Shown one piece after another: positions 1-8,275 of a DNA stretch of 17,532 nt. Below the pieces are notes generated by a model. That model worked only from the letters and a program-made list of their open reading frames with translations. It had not been told where the DNA came from and ran no database searches. This DNA is from Phycisphaerae bacterium. Lineage in GTDB: Bacteria; Planctomycetota; Phycisphaerae; SM23-33. Made by a program: the position numbers and the translations under genes. The DNA is taken from assembly GCA_030610965.1 (NCBI GenBank), contig JAUWQU010000007.1, positions 1 to 17,532 of the forward strand. The letters run 5' to 3'. Position 1 is the stretch's first letter. Each line of letters begins with the position of its first letter.

Positions 1-1
1 G

Positions 2-2059
2 CGATGGAGGAAGTGGCACGGCAACCAGGCGGTTGCGGCGCCGCTTGTGGGCGAGGTGGCCCCGTCGGTGCCGGCGCCGCTTTCGGAGATCGTCGCGCGG
101 ATGATGGCCAAGGACCCCGACAAGCGATTCCGCGACATGGAAGAGCTTGGCCGGACTATCAAGTCAGCGTTCTCCCCGCGCGCCAAGGCGGGCAAAAAGG
201 CTCGGGCCAGGCATGCTTCCCGGCATCGTGTCGCGGCCGGCGCCGCCTCGGGTCGCGGCGCTCGCATGATCCCTGGCGGCCTGACGGCAGACGATAGCGG
301 CGCGGCGATGGTTCCTCCGGACGCGGGCGACGAGTTGGAGGTCTCGGCCGACCCGCAGGGCGCGATGACCGCTCCGCTTCCCAACCGCCGCCCGGCCCGC
401 AAGCTGCTGCTGTACTTCGTGCTGCCGGCGATCTTGATCGGCGCGGTCGGAGGCGGGGTCTTGGGCGTGTATCAGATTCTGGCAGGCAGGAGCGACAAGA
501 ACTTCGCCAGGCGAGACGCCCTCCGGATTTATTCCGATGGCGTGACGGCCATGAATGAGGGGATAGGCACGGGGATGAAGGCGTTCGACGCGCCGAAGTT
601 TGCCTCGGCCGTCGCGAACTTCAAGAAAGTCGCCAAGAAGTATCCCCGCAGCGACCAGGCCCGCAAGGCCGCGGTGCTCAGGCCGGTGTGCGAAGGATAC
701 TTGGCGATACTGGCCGGCGATTGGGACCAGGCGGTCGTCAAGGAAGTCGCCGCCGGCGAGGAGAACAAGAAGCTGCAATCACAGCGCAGCGACCTTCGCG
801 AGTGGACCAAGGAGGCCAGCGGGCGCGTCAAGAATCTGGGCCGCGACCGCAAGGCGACACAGTCCTACCGTGAGGCCGAGGGCCGCGCCGGCAAGGAGTT
901 CGAGGCCGGGCGATATGAAGAGGCCCGGCAGATGATGTACCGAGAGCTTGTGGGAGTCTCGTTGACCCCGCAACTCGATGCCGAGAGGCTCAATTTCCTC
1001 GAGAAGGTCGACCAGACGGAGTTTCGCGCCAAGGTCGAGGATCTTGTCCAGCGAGGCGAGGACATGGTCCAGCAGGTCAAGTTCACCGAAGCTGGGGACG
1101 CCTTCCTGACTGCCCAGGAACTTCTGAAAGGCGATCAGGCATCGGTTCTTCCGTCCGACGAGGCCAGGGCCTTCGAGCGGGCCATAGCCGACAAGCTCAA
1201 GACGCTCAACGCCGACCGCACGCTCAACGACCTGAAGGCGGCGGTGGAGGAGGCCCGCGGCGGCGACAAAAGCCTGCTGGTCGTGAGGCTGCGGGCGCTG
1301 TACCTCCGGCAGCCCAGCGAGAAGATCACCGAGGAGATCAATACCATTCAGTCCGACCTGGCGCTTGCCAGGGGCCGGAAGCTCAAGGCGGTGGGTGAGA
1401 TTGCGAAGGCACGCGCGGAGTTCATCAAGTCGGGCAACGATGAAGCCAAGCAAGAGTTGGCGTTGCTGGACCTGGCTCAGGAGCGGCAGGACGCGATCGC
1501 CCGCGGCGACTCGAACTTCGTGGCCGCCAAGTGGGCCGAGGCCCTGGCAGAGTACCAGAAGGCCGCCAAGTTGGGCCTCGACGACATGCTGTCGGCGAAG
1601 ATGGTGGAGTGCAATTACCGCATCAAGCTGGGCGAGGCGGACAAGCTCCGCGGCGAGAAGGAATACGACGAGGCGGTCAAGGCCTACCAGGAGGCCCAGC
1701 AGATAAAGCCTGCCTCGGCGGCTCTTATCGAGGCCCGGCTGGAGGCTATGGCCGCCGACCGGCAATATGAGAAGTTCATGGCCGATGGCAACGACCTTCT
1801 CAAGCGGAAACAGTGGGTCAGGGCTCGCGACCTTTTCGGCGAGGCCCAGAAGATCCGCAACACCGCCGAAGTCCGGGAAGCCATCGCAAACACGCGATAC
1901 GGCGAGAACTTCGCTCGTGGCATCGAGGCGTGGGAGCAGAAGGATTACGACGGCGCGATGGGCTACTTCAACCTTGCCAAGAGCTTCAAGAGCACTCCTG
2001 AAGTGATCGACTTGATTGACAAGGTCAAGGCCGCCAAGAAAGCTGCCGGTGCGGGTTGA
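2..2059 (+). CDS. Ser/Thr protein kinase with TM segment and TPR-like repeats (5' truncated)
   Basis: The frame is open from base 2 to the TGA at 2057-2059, so the gene begins upstream of the window and only about 685 codons are seen. The first about 55 residues match the end of a eukaryotic-type protein kinase domain (subdomain XI, with the KDPDKRF motif carrying the conserved Arg), so the catalytic loop and ATP site lie outside. A basic linker follows, then NRRPARK and one hydrophobic segment at about 400-482, which puts the kinase in the cytoplasm and the rest outside the membrane. The remaining about 520 residues are charged, helical and TPR-like. Repeat-like units lie near 595-720, 877-940, 1040-1125, 1511-1578, 1635-1710, 1787-1860 and 1919-2005. 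A GTG at 47 could be mistaken for a start, but it falls inside the kinase fold. It lies 29 bp before tadG, suggesting co-transcription. The extracytoplasmic TPR part may sense a partner (inference). Confidence 0.88.
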   Translation, partial: RWRKWHGNQAVAAPLVGEVAPSVPAPLSEIVARMMAKDPDKRFRDMEELGRTIKSAFSPRAKAGKKARARHASRHRVAAGAASGRGARMIPGGLTADDSGAAMVPPDAGDELEVSADPQGAMTAPLPNRRPARKLLLYFVLPAILIGAVGGGVLGVYQILAGRSDKNFARRDALRIYSDGVTAMNEGIGTGMKAFDAPKFASAVANFKKVAKKYPRSDQARKAAVLRPVCEGYLAILAGDWDQAVVKEVAAGEENKKLQSQRSDLREWTKEASGRVKNLGRDRKATQSYREAEGRAGKEFEAGRYEEARQMMYRELVGVSLTPQLDAERLNFLEKVDQTEFRAKVEDLVQRGEDMVQQVKFTEAGDAFLTAQELLKGDQASVLPSDEARAFERAIADKLKTLNADRTLNDLKAAVEEARGGDKSLLVVRLRALYLRQPSEKITEEINTIQSDLALARGRKLKAVGEIAKARAEFIKSGNDEAKQELALLDLAQERQDAIARGDSNFVAAKWAEALAEYQKAAKLGLDDMLSAKMVECNYRIKLGEADKLRGEKEYDEAVKAYQEAQQIKPASAALIEARLEAMAADRQYEKFMADGNDLLKRKQWVRARDLFGEAQKIRNTAEVREAIANTRYGENFARGIEAWEQKDYDGAMGYFNLAKSFKSTPEVIDLIDKVKAAKKAAGAG

Positions 2060-2072
2060 GTCTCGCCCGGTC

Positions 2073-2078
2073 GGAAGG
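2073..2078 (+). promoter_or_regulatory. Shine-Dalgarno deciding the TadG-like start
   Basis: GGAAGG lies 10 bases before the ATG at 2089. An in-frame TTG at 2056 overlaps the kinase stop codon and would add 11 residues, but it has no comparable site in front of it. The ATG is therefore the preferred start. Confidence 0.6.
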
Positions 2079-2088
2079 ACGGTGCGAC

Positions 2089-4242
2089 ATGAACGGGCAA
2101 AAGGTCGGTTTAAGGGCTGGGCGAGGTGTGCGGCGCTCGACCGGGATCATTATCCGGTTGCCGGCGCGCGCGTCGGGCCGAGGCCCGCGCCGCAATGGGC
2201 AGATCCTCATCCTCGCGCTGCTTTCGATGTCGCTGCTGGTCGGCGTGATGTTCTACGTCTACAACGTCGGCGACCAGGTTAACCGCCGGCTGGAGATGCA
2301 GGGCGCCGCCGACGCCGCGGCCATCACGGGCGGCGGGTGGATGGCCAGGAACATGAACGTCGTGGCCATGAACAACGTGGGCATGGCCAAGATGATCGCC
2401 GAGGTGCCCGTCCTGGACGCCCAGCCCCTGGCCTCGGCGATGGCGCTGGCGGAAGTGACGCAGTGGGAGCTCGCCCTGGCGGGCATCGTCAGCCAGCCCC
2501 GGATAGACCCGCAGATCAGCGCCGGCACGGAGCAGTATCTTCGCGACGGGGTGGAATCGCTTCGCGCGCGGATGGAGACGCAGCGCGACATACTCAAGCC
2601 CTACGCCGAGGCGATCAATACTCCGAACTTCGAAATGGAAGAGATCACTCATTGGTCCCGCCGAGGCGTGGCGCCGGGCAGCAGGCCGCACGGCATGTTG
2701 TGGCGGGCGGCGGTGACGATGCAGGAGTTCAGCCAGGCGGCCGTGGACTCATGCGGCGTCCTGGCCCAGCAGCGCGCGTCATGGATGGCCCGGCGCGACA
2801 CGGCCACGGCGGCGTTCATCGTTCCGATCAGGCCGGAGATGCCCGCCCGGCTGGGGCAGTATGAGGACTTCATGCCGCCTATTCGCGGCAAGGAGACTAT
2901 CCGCAACGAGTACGGGACGATGGACCCCTCCGGTGGCAGGGGCGGGGCCATTCCGGACTTTACGTATCCGTACCGCCTGGGCCCGTGGGCGAGGCTGCAC
3001 AAGTGGCGCGACTACGAGTCGGAGTTCATCCAGACGGGCTCCACGTGGGTTCCCGGGACGGAGGGTGCGGGGCAGACTCGAGGCGGCAAGGGCCGGCCCG
3101 GCGGCGGCGGACGGACCGTGGGCAGTTCGGCCATGCAGCGAGGCGGCGGCGGCAGGGCCGGCCACACCAGGGCCACCGGATACCGCGAGCTTACGGGCTA
3201 TACGACCTACGGGCCGTACGAGTGGGCAAGGAGGCACATCAATCACTGGTCCAGGGGCTCCGGCAACCAGGACCCGGGCAAGCTGCGGGACACATTCTAC
3301 TACGAGTACATGGACCGCATCTCGCGGATGAAGCTCAACTACATGTTCCCTGCCGGCGCGGGCGAGGACACTATCACCACGGAGATCCATTACCCCAACT
3401 GGATCGTCCCGTACCCGACGTGCAAGGCCATCGGCGACAACCAGGCCAACGAGGTAACCAGCACGATGCTCTACGTGGTGGAGATCGCCTCGAAGTACCC
3501 CGAGGGCGACGGGATGTTCATGACCCCCGGCACGTTCCGCACCAACGGCGACTATCCGATAGCGATCTGGTACCCCGGCTGGCAGGACCCGGCCAAATGG
3601 AACCTGCCTCAGGTGAGCAACTACGTCTGGAAGGACGAGTTCACCTACGAGACCACCGAGGACAGCCAGTTGGGCATCGTAAAGCAGGTGATCCCGCCGG
3701 GCGATCCCGACGGCGAGGTCGTCTGGCATCCGGTGTACCTTTACGCGTGGTACATTTTCGGCGGCATCGACACCGGAGGGACGCACGAGGTGTCAAACCC
3801 GGCGAACTGGGAATCCGGCGATATCCTGCCCGCCCCGATTTTGCTGGACACGTCGACGGGCGATTACGGCGGCGACGACCCGGACGTCGGCTGGCGCCGG
3901 CGGCGGTTTACGTATCGCGGCGTCGCCCGCAAGGATATGAAGGCGCCGTTCTGGTCCGCGCAGTTCCGGAACCTCAGTTCCATCAACGGGACGATGACGA
4001 TCGCCCAGGCCAAGGTCTTCAATAATCGCAGTTGGGACCTCTGGACGCAGGACTGGCAGGTGCAGTTGTCGCCGGTGACCAAGCTCCTGCCGGCGGGGAA
4101 CCCGGACACGTGGGTGACAATGATGGAAAACGGCGTGCCGGACGCCGGCGCGGTGAACATCGACTCGATGGAGGTCGAGACAGCACTGAAGTACCTTTCC
4201 TCGCTGGACCCGGAGATGGCCCGGGTTTTCATGAACCATTGA
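2089..4242 (+). CDS. TadG-like pilus assembly protein, large form
   Basis: A 717-residue protein. After a basic N-terminus, residues about 36-62 read RRNGQILILALLSMSLL and continue into a single membrane segment, followed by GAADAAA. This is the typical opening of TadE/TadG-like Flp pilus proteins. The residue at +5 after the Gly is Leu, not Glu, so prepilin-peptidase cleavage is not expected, in line with TadG elsewhere. The long C-terminal part should be extracytoplasmic and is rich in Trp, Tyr and Pro. A Gly/Arg-rich low-complexity stretch lies at about residues 315-365 (3031-3185). I see no obvious von Willebrand A MIDAS motif, which many TadG proteins have. tadE follows after 10 bp. The role is inferred from the family: a membrane-anchored, surface-reaching part of the Tad machine. 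The N-terminal assignment is firm; the body is unrecognised. Confidence 0.8.
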   Translation: MNGQKVGLRAGRGVRRSTGIIIRLPARASGRGPRRNGQILILALLSMSLLVGVMFYVYNVGDQVNRRLEMQGAADAAAITGGGWMARNMNVVAMNNVGMAKMIAEVPVLDAQPLASAMALAEVTQWELALAGIVSQPRIDPQISAGTEQYLRDGVESLRARMETQRDILKPYAEAINTPNFEMEEITHWSRRGVAPGSRPHGMLWRAAVTMQEFSQAAVDSCGVLAQQRASWMARRDTATAAFIVPIRPEMPARLGQYEDFMPPIRGKETIRNEYGTMDPSGGRGGAIPDFTYPYRLGPWARLHKWRDYESEFIQTGSTWVPGTEGAGQTRGGKGRPGGGGRTVGSSAMQRGGGGRAGHTRATGYRELTGYTTYGPYEWARRHINHWSRGSGNQDPGKLRDTFYYEYMDRISRMKLNYMFPAGAGEDTITTEIHYPNWIVPYPTCKAIGDNQANEVTSTMLYVVEIASKYPEGDGMFMTPGTFRTNGDYPIAIWYPGWQDPAKWNLPQVSNYVWKDEFTYETTEDSQLGIVKQVIPPGDPDGEVVWHPVYLYAWYIFGGIDTGGTHEVSNPANWESGDILPAPILLDTSTGDYGGDDPDVGWRRRRFTYRGVARKDMKAPFWSAQFRNLSSINGTMTIAQAKVFNNRSWDLWTQDWQVQLSPVTKLLPAGNPDTWVTMMENGVPDAGAVNIDSMEVETALKYLSSLDPEMARVFMNH

Positions 4243-4252
4243 GGCCCCGAAC

Positions 4253-4930
4253 ATGACCGCGAGAACGAGAACATACGCAAGACGTATCCGGCCTGCCTGC
4301 CGGCGCCGCGGCCTGGCATTGGTCGAGACGGCGATGGCTATTCCGCTGCTGGCGACCATACTGGTCGGCACGATGTTTCTGGGTTGGGCGATGATGAACC
4401 AGCAGCAGGTCAAGGCGTCCGCCCGGTACGTCTCGTGGCGCCACGCCAATCGGGGCTGGCCGACCACCAACGTCGATCCCAACACCATCGACGACCCGGA
4501 TCATCCTGGGCTCAACCGCCTGTTCTTCCGGGACCGGGCGGTGGATATCAACGTCTCGCGCTCCGGCGGGGATAACGACGAAATGGAAGATCTCGTAACC
4601 GCGGCAGGGTCGCTGAGCGACTATGCCGGGGACTTCGCCGACAGGCTGCTGGTCAACCCGTATCCGGACCACGGTGTGTTTCCGCGGGCTCAGGCCGCGA
4701 GGGTCGGCACCGAGTTCGGCACGGACGTGGCGGCCTTCAGGAAGTATACCGGCTCGATAGGCGGCTACCACATTCGCGACGGCGTGGAGTGGCGGCGCAA
4801 TGAGGCCGGCTGTCGCTACGTCACCCGCAAGCAGTTCCTGGACAACCTGGACCAGGTGCTGACTTCGGTGCCGGCCCCCGGCGCCGAGATGGGGGAGATG
4901 ATCCGGGGAACGTACGTCAACGGATGGTGA
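4253..4930 (+). CDS. tadE: TadE-like pseudopilin
   Basis: A 225-residue protein. Residues 17-25 read RRRGLALVE, followed by a hydrophobic segment to about residue 46. This is the TadE/TadF layout. The Gly20 / Glu25 pair (Gly at -1, Glu at +5) fits the cleavage site that the TadV/CpaA prepilin peptidase uses on TadE and TadF pseudopilins. The rest is a mixed, charged extracytoplasmic domain of about 180 residues, longer than the minimal TadE domain, with no other domain I recognise. GAGG at 4241-4244, overlapping the end of tadG, is a good ribosome site 8 bases before the ATG. The next gene starts 13 bp after the stop. No prepilin peptidase gene is in the window, so processing would rely on one elsewhere. 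Confidence 0.82.
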   Translation: MTARTRTYARRIRPACRRRGLALVETAMAIPLLATILVGTMFLGWAMMNQQQVKASARYVSWRHANRGWPTTNVDPNTIDDPDHPGLNRLFFRDRAVDINVSRSGGDNDEMEDLVTAAGSLSDYAGDFADRLLVNPYPDHGVFPRAQAARVGTEFGTDVAAFRKYTGSIGGYHIRDGVEWRRNEAGCRYVTRKQFLDNLDQVLTSVPAPGAEMGEMIRGTYVNGW

Positions 4931-4943
4931 GCCGGCGGGATAG

Positions 4944-5534
4944 ATGAGCGAGAAGCCCCCCCAAGACACCGAGGCCGCCGGGCGGCGAAAGCAGGCCTGG
5001 CGGACCGTGCTTGTGTTGTTCCTGATGGTCGGGGCGGTGCTGGCGGCTTGGGTGGGCGGCAAGGTTGTCGAGGCATGGTTTGTCGGGTCCCACCAGGGTT
5101 CGCAGTGGGCGATATCGCCGGGGCCAACCACCCGGCCGGGCGACGATGAGCCGCTGTCGTTCGATTCGCCGCTGTCGGCCGCGGGGCTGACTTCCTATAC
5201 GGGCGACCCGGGCGGGATTGTTCCGGCGCCTGGCTCGCGGCGGGTATTCGGTTTCGAGCGTCGCATGGCCCGTCAGGTCGAGCAGCAGGCCAGGTACGAG
5301 TTGGTCGGCTCGCCGGAGGCCGTGGTCGCACACTACGAGGCCGAGATGGCCCGGCTGGGCTACGAGAAGCTCAAGGACGCCGTCCAACCGGACGGGCGGC
5401 GGGCGATCGTTTTCGGGAAACGTGACGGCTGGGCTACCGTTTCCTTGCGTAAAGACGCGCGAAATGCCAAAATGGTGATTATAGCCGTAACGGCGGTATC
5501 GCCGGTGTCGTCCGGGACGCAAACCAAGAGGTGA
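4944..5534 (+). CDS. Unrecognised single-pass membrane protein of the Tad cluster
   Basis: A 196-residue protein that I do not recognise. A polar, basic N-terminus (RRK at 14-16) precedes one hydrophobic helix at about residues 20-41, predicting a cytoplasmic N-terminus and an extracytoplasmic C-terminus. Residues 42-110 are Pro/Gly/Ser-rich and look like a linker. Residues about 115-190 look like a small alpha/beta domain. It contains YELVGSPEAVVAHYEAEM followed by GYEKLKDAV, a pattern (a helix carrying V..HY..EM, then a Gly-Tyr strand) seen in various small envelope domains. It lies between tadE and cpaB, 13 bp after the first and 4 bp before the second, so it is almost surely co-expressed with the pilus genes. 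An accessory structural or assembly role is inference only. The ribosome site is weak (GGCGGG at 4934-4939). Confidence 0.75.
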   Translation: MSEKPPQDTEAAGRRKQAWRTVLVLFLMVGAVLAAWVGGKVVEAWFVGSHQGSQWAISPGPTTRPGDDEPLSFDSPLSAAGLTSYTGDPGGIVPAPGSRRVFGFERRMARQVEQQARYELVGSPEAVVAHYEAEMARLGYEKLKDAVQPDGRRAIVFGKRDGWATVSLRKDARNAKMVIIAVTAVSPVSSGTQTKR

Positions 5535-5538
5535 TAAG

Positions 5539-6366
5539 ATGACCGAAGACCAACAAACAAGCGGGCAGAACCTCTGGCTGCTGCTGGTGTCGCTGGGTCT
5601 GGGTCTGGTCGTTGTGGTGATATACAACGTCCACATCTACAACGTGCGGACAGAAAACCGCGGCAAGACGGTCGAGCTGCTCCGCGTGACGCGAGACATC
5701 GACGCCGACGAGAGGCTCAAGGAAGAGGACCTCGAGAAAAGGGCCCTGCCGCAGCAGTACCTGGGCACCCTGGGCAACGTCGTGCCGGGCGAGAACCTCA
5801 AACTCGCCATAGGGGAGAGGGTAAACCGCAGGCTCGAAAAGAACAATTGGCTGCTGTGGGACTACATCACCGACAGTGGCGCGCCAAAGCCATCCGACCA
5901 GATCGGCCCGGGCAACGTCGCCATAACTGTGCCGCTGGACTCGAAGATGGTGCCCGGCGACATCCTCCGCACCAACGACCAGGTGAACATACTGGCGATG
6001 TTCGGCGACAAGGGGGCTCTCAAGACTTACCGGATTCTCCGGGGTGTCCGCGTCCTGGCTATCGGCGGGATGACCGACTTGGGCAAGTCCGACAGGGCCA
6101 AGCGGCCCGTCAGGGGCCCAAAGACATACCGCAGCATAACCATCGAGTTGCCTGAGAAGGTCTCGCTTCAACTGGCCAACGTCCTGACGCACGTAAACGG
6201 CGGATGTTGGGTGGAGGTTCGTCGCACCGGCGATGGCAATCGGGCGGATTTCGGGATCATCGCTAAGGAGCTCAAAGAGCTGGCCGACAATCCCGCCAGG
6301 CCGCTGCCGGGGGAGATGTCGGGCGGCGGCGGCGCGATCGTCCCTGGCGGCAGGACCTGGGAATGA
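5539..6366 (+). CDS. cpaB: Flp pilus assembly protein CpaB/RcpC
   Basis: A 275-residue protein. An N-terminal membrane anchor (about residues 12-30) is followed by an SAF-type domain from about residue 45 (VTRDIDADERLKEEDL, then a PGE turn), and by the RcpC/CpaB region at about 125-230 (AITVPLDS, GDILRTNDQVNILA, RSITIELPEKVSLQLA). This order and length fit CpaB/RcpC, a periplasmic component of Tad systems thought to work with the secretin CpaC/RcpA. The tail from about residue 250 is Gly/Pro-rich and probably disordered. AGAGGTG at 5527-5533 gives a strong ribosome site 5 bases before the ATG, overlapping the previous stop. The secretin gene often found next to cpaB is not in the window. Confidence 0.9.
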   Translation: MTEDQQTSGQNLWLLLVSLGLGLVVVVIYNVHIYNVRTENRGKTVELLRVTRDIDADERLKEEDLEKRALPQQYLGTLGNVVPGENLKLAIGERVNRRLEKNNWLLWDYITDSGAPKPSDQIGPGNVAITVPLDSKMVPGDILRTNDQVNILAMFGDKGALKTYRILRGVRVLAIGGMTDLGKSDRAKRPVRGPKTYRSITIELPEKVSLQLANVLTHVNGGCWVEVRRTGDGNRADFGIIAKELKELADNPARPLPGEMSGGGGAIVPGGRTWE

Positions 6367-6397
6367 CCCTGCCGGCGGCGGCTAAGAGGGCTGGTTA

Positions 6398-8275
6398 GTG
6401 GAAATCTGGGTCTACAATCAATACAGCGACGAACGCGAGGTGGTGAAGGTCCCCAAGGAGGACATCGCCATCGGGCGCGACGAGTCCAACGATGTCACGC
6501 TGCGCAGCCAGTTCGTCTCCCGACACCATGCGCGAGTGTTCTGGGAGGGCGGTAACTTCTTCCTCGAATCGCTCGGCCTGAACGGAACGAGCGTGGCCAA
6601 CAAGCTGATCGCCTACAAGCAGCGCGGCAAGATCGACTACGGCGACGAGATCCGCATCGGCGAGTTCAGCCTCTACATGATGGAGCCGTCGCAGAGGCGG
6701 ATCCACGCGGCCGACCGGGTCGCCTCCCCGCGCAAGCGCGTGATGGAGATCGAGCAGAAGATGCACGCCGAGCTGCTCGAACGGCTGAACCTTCGCGTGA
6801 CGGGCCAGTCGGGCGTGACGGACGAGAAGCTCGTCGCCCTCATCAAGCGCCACCTGTCGGACATCATCGACAAGCACTACGACCAGGTCGACGACGACAT
6901 GGCCTACCACCTCGTGCGGGACTTCCTGTGGCGGGCGGTGGTCACCGAGATCGCCCGCCGGGCCACCGGCAAGTTGATGTACAGCTATGGCTTCGAGAAA
7001 TCCGACATCCTCGACAACAAGCACGAGGAGGCCATCACCCGCATCGTCGGCGACATTGTGAGCTTCTTCCCGCTCAGGCTTCGGCCCCACACGCTCAAGG
7101 AGGACATACTCCAGATCGAGCACGAATGGGACTCCCAGATGGAGCGGGTGTCCACGCGGATCAGCCTGGAGTTGCGGGAGTACGTCGTCCGACGGATGCT
7201 CTCGAAGGAGGTCGAGGACGTCGTCGTAGGATACGGGCCCCTCCAGGACCTCCTGGAAATGCCCAACATCAACGAGATCATGGTCATCGGGCGCGACAAG
7301 ATCTACATCGAGAAGGAGGGCACGATCCAGAACACCGGGCGAAGCTTCTTCTCCGACGAGATCGTCCAGAGCATCATCGAGCGGATCATCACCCCCGTGG
7401 GCCGGCGCATAGACCGCTCGACTCCGCTGGTCGACGCCCGCCTGCCCGACGGCAGCCGAGTCAACGCGATCATCAACCCGCTGAGCCTGTCGGGCCCGAC
7501 GCTGACCATCCGCAAGTTCGCGCGCGTGCCGTTCACCGTCGACGACCTCGTCGAGCGAGGCACGATCACCGAGCAGGTCGCGCGGTTCCTCCAGGCCTGC
7601 GTGCTCGGGCGAGAGAACATCATCATCTCCGGCGGAACCGGCAGCGGCAAGACCACCACGCTCAACGTGCTGAGCAGCTTCATCCCGGAGAGCGAGCGAA
7701 TCATCACCATAGAGGACTCGGCCGAGCTTCAACTCGGGCAGGAGCACATCGTCCGCCTGGAGACGCGTCCGGCCAACATCGAGGGCAAGGGCGCGTACAC
7801 CATTCGCGACCTGGTCAAGAACTCCCTGCGAATGAGGCCGGACCGGCTTATCGTCGGCGAGTGCCGAGGCCCCGAGGCCCTGGACATGCTCCAGGCGATG
7901 AACACCGGTCACGACGGCTCGCTCACCACGATCCACGCCAACAACCCGACGGACACGATGATGCGGCTGGAGACGATGGTCCTTATGGCCGTGGAAATGC
8001 CCATTCGCGCGATTCGCGAGCAGGCTGTGGCGGCGCTGGACATTATCGTTCAGATCAGCAGGCTTCCCAACGGGCAGCGGCGCGTCACGCACGTCACGGA
8101 GATCGTCGGCATCGATCCGGAGACCGAGACCGTCATTACCGAGGACATCTTCCTGCTGCCGATGATCAAGGCTCGCATGGGCCAGGATGCGGCCCTGCGG
8201 CACACGGGCTACATCCCGGCGTTCGCGCAGGACCTGATCGACAGCGGCTTCCTGGACGTGGGGGTGTTCACATGA
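6398..8275 (+). CDS. tadA: FHA domain fused to Tad pilus ATPase TadA/CpaF
   Basis: A 625-residue protein starting at GTG 6398, the only start codon after an in-frame TAA at 6383. AAGAGGG at 6384-6390 lies 7 bases upstream. Residues 1-95 form an FHA domain with the phosphothreonine-binding set intact: G26-R27, S41-R42-H43 and N62-G63. Residues about 110-600 are the secretion ATPase of the Tad/CpaF family. The Walker A motif GGTGSGKTT is at 412-420, the Walker B region RPDRLIVGE ends at E488, and the GHDGSLTTIHAN His box follows. The enzyme is a cytoplasmic hexameric ATPase that powers pilus assembly through TadB and TadC. The stop overlaps the start of tadB (ATGA at 8272-8275). The FHA domain is the unusual part: it gives the motor a docking site for a phosphorylated partner, plausibly a substrate of the kinase upstream (inference). 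Confidence 0.95.
   Translation: MEIWVYNQYSDEREVVKVPKEDIAIGRDESNDVTLRSQFVSRHHARVFWEGGNFFLESLGLNGTSVANKLIAYKQRGKIDYGDEIRIGEFSLYMMEPSQRRIHAADRVASPRKRVMEIEQKMHAELLERLNLRVTGQSGVTDEKLVALIKRHLSDIIDKHYDQVDDDMAYHLVRDFLWRAVVTEIARRATGKLMYSYGFEKSDILDNKHEEAITRIVGDIVSFFPLRLRPHTLKEDILQIEHEWDSQMERVSTRISLELREYVVRRMLSKEVEDVVVGYGPLQDLLEMPNINEIMVIGRDKIYIEKEGTIQNTGRSFFSDEIVQSIIERIITPVGRRIDRSTPLVDARLPDGSRVNAIINPLSLSGPTLTIRKFARVPFTVDDLVERGTITEQVARFLQACVLGRENIIISGGTGSGKTTTLNVLSSFIPESERIITIEDSAELQLGQEHIVRLETRPANIEGKGAYTIRDLVKNSLRMRPDRLIVGECRGPEALDMLQAMNTGHDGSLTTIHANNPTDTMMRLETMVLMAVEMPIRAIREQAVAALDIIVQISRLPNGQRRVTHVTEIVGIDPETETVITEDIFLLPMIKARMGQDAALRHTGYIPAFAQDLIDSGFLDVGVFT

Noticed and set aside
6395..8203. 602-codon open frame antisense to tadA
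   Set aside because: It is rich in Asp, His, Val and Leu with no recognisable motif, and mirrors the codon structure of the clear ATPase gene. Long antisense frames are expected in GC-rich DNA.
6928..8271. Long in-frame extension upstream of tadB
   Set aside because: The translation is Arg/His/Gly-rich shadow of tadA in another frame. The TadB protein starts cleanly at the ATG at 8272.
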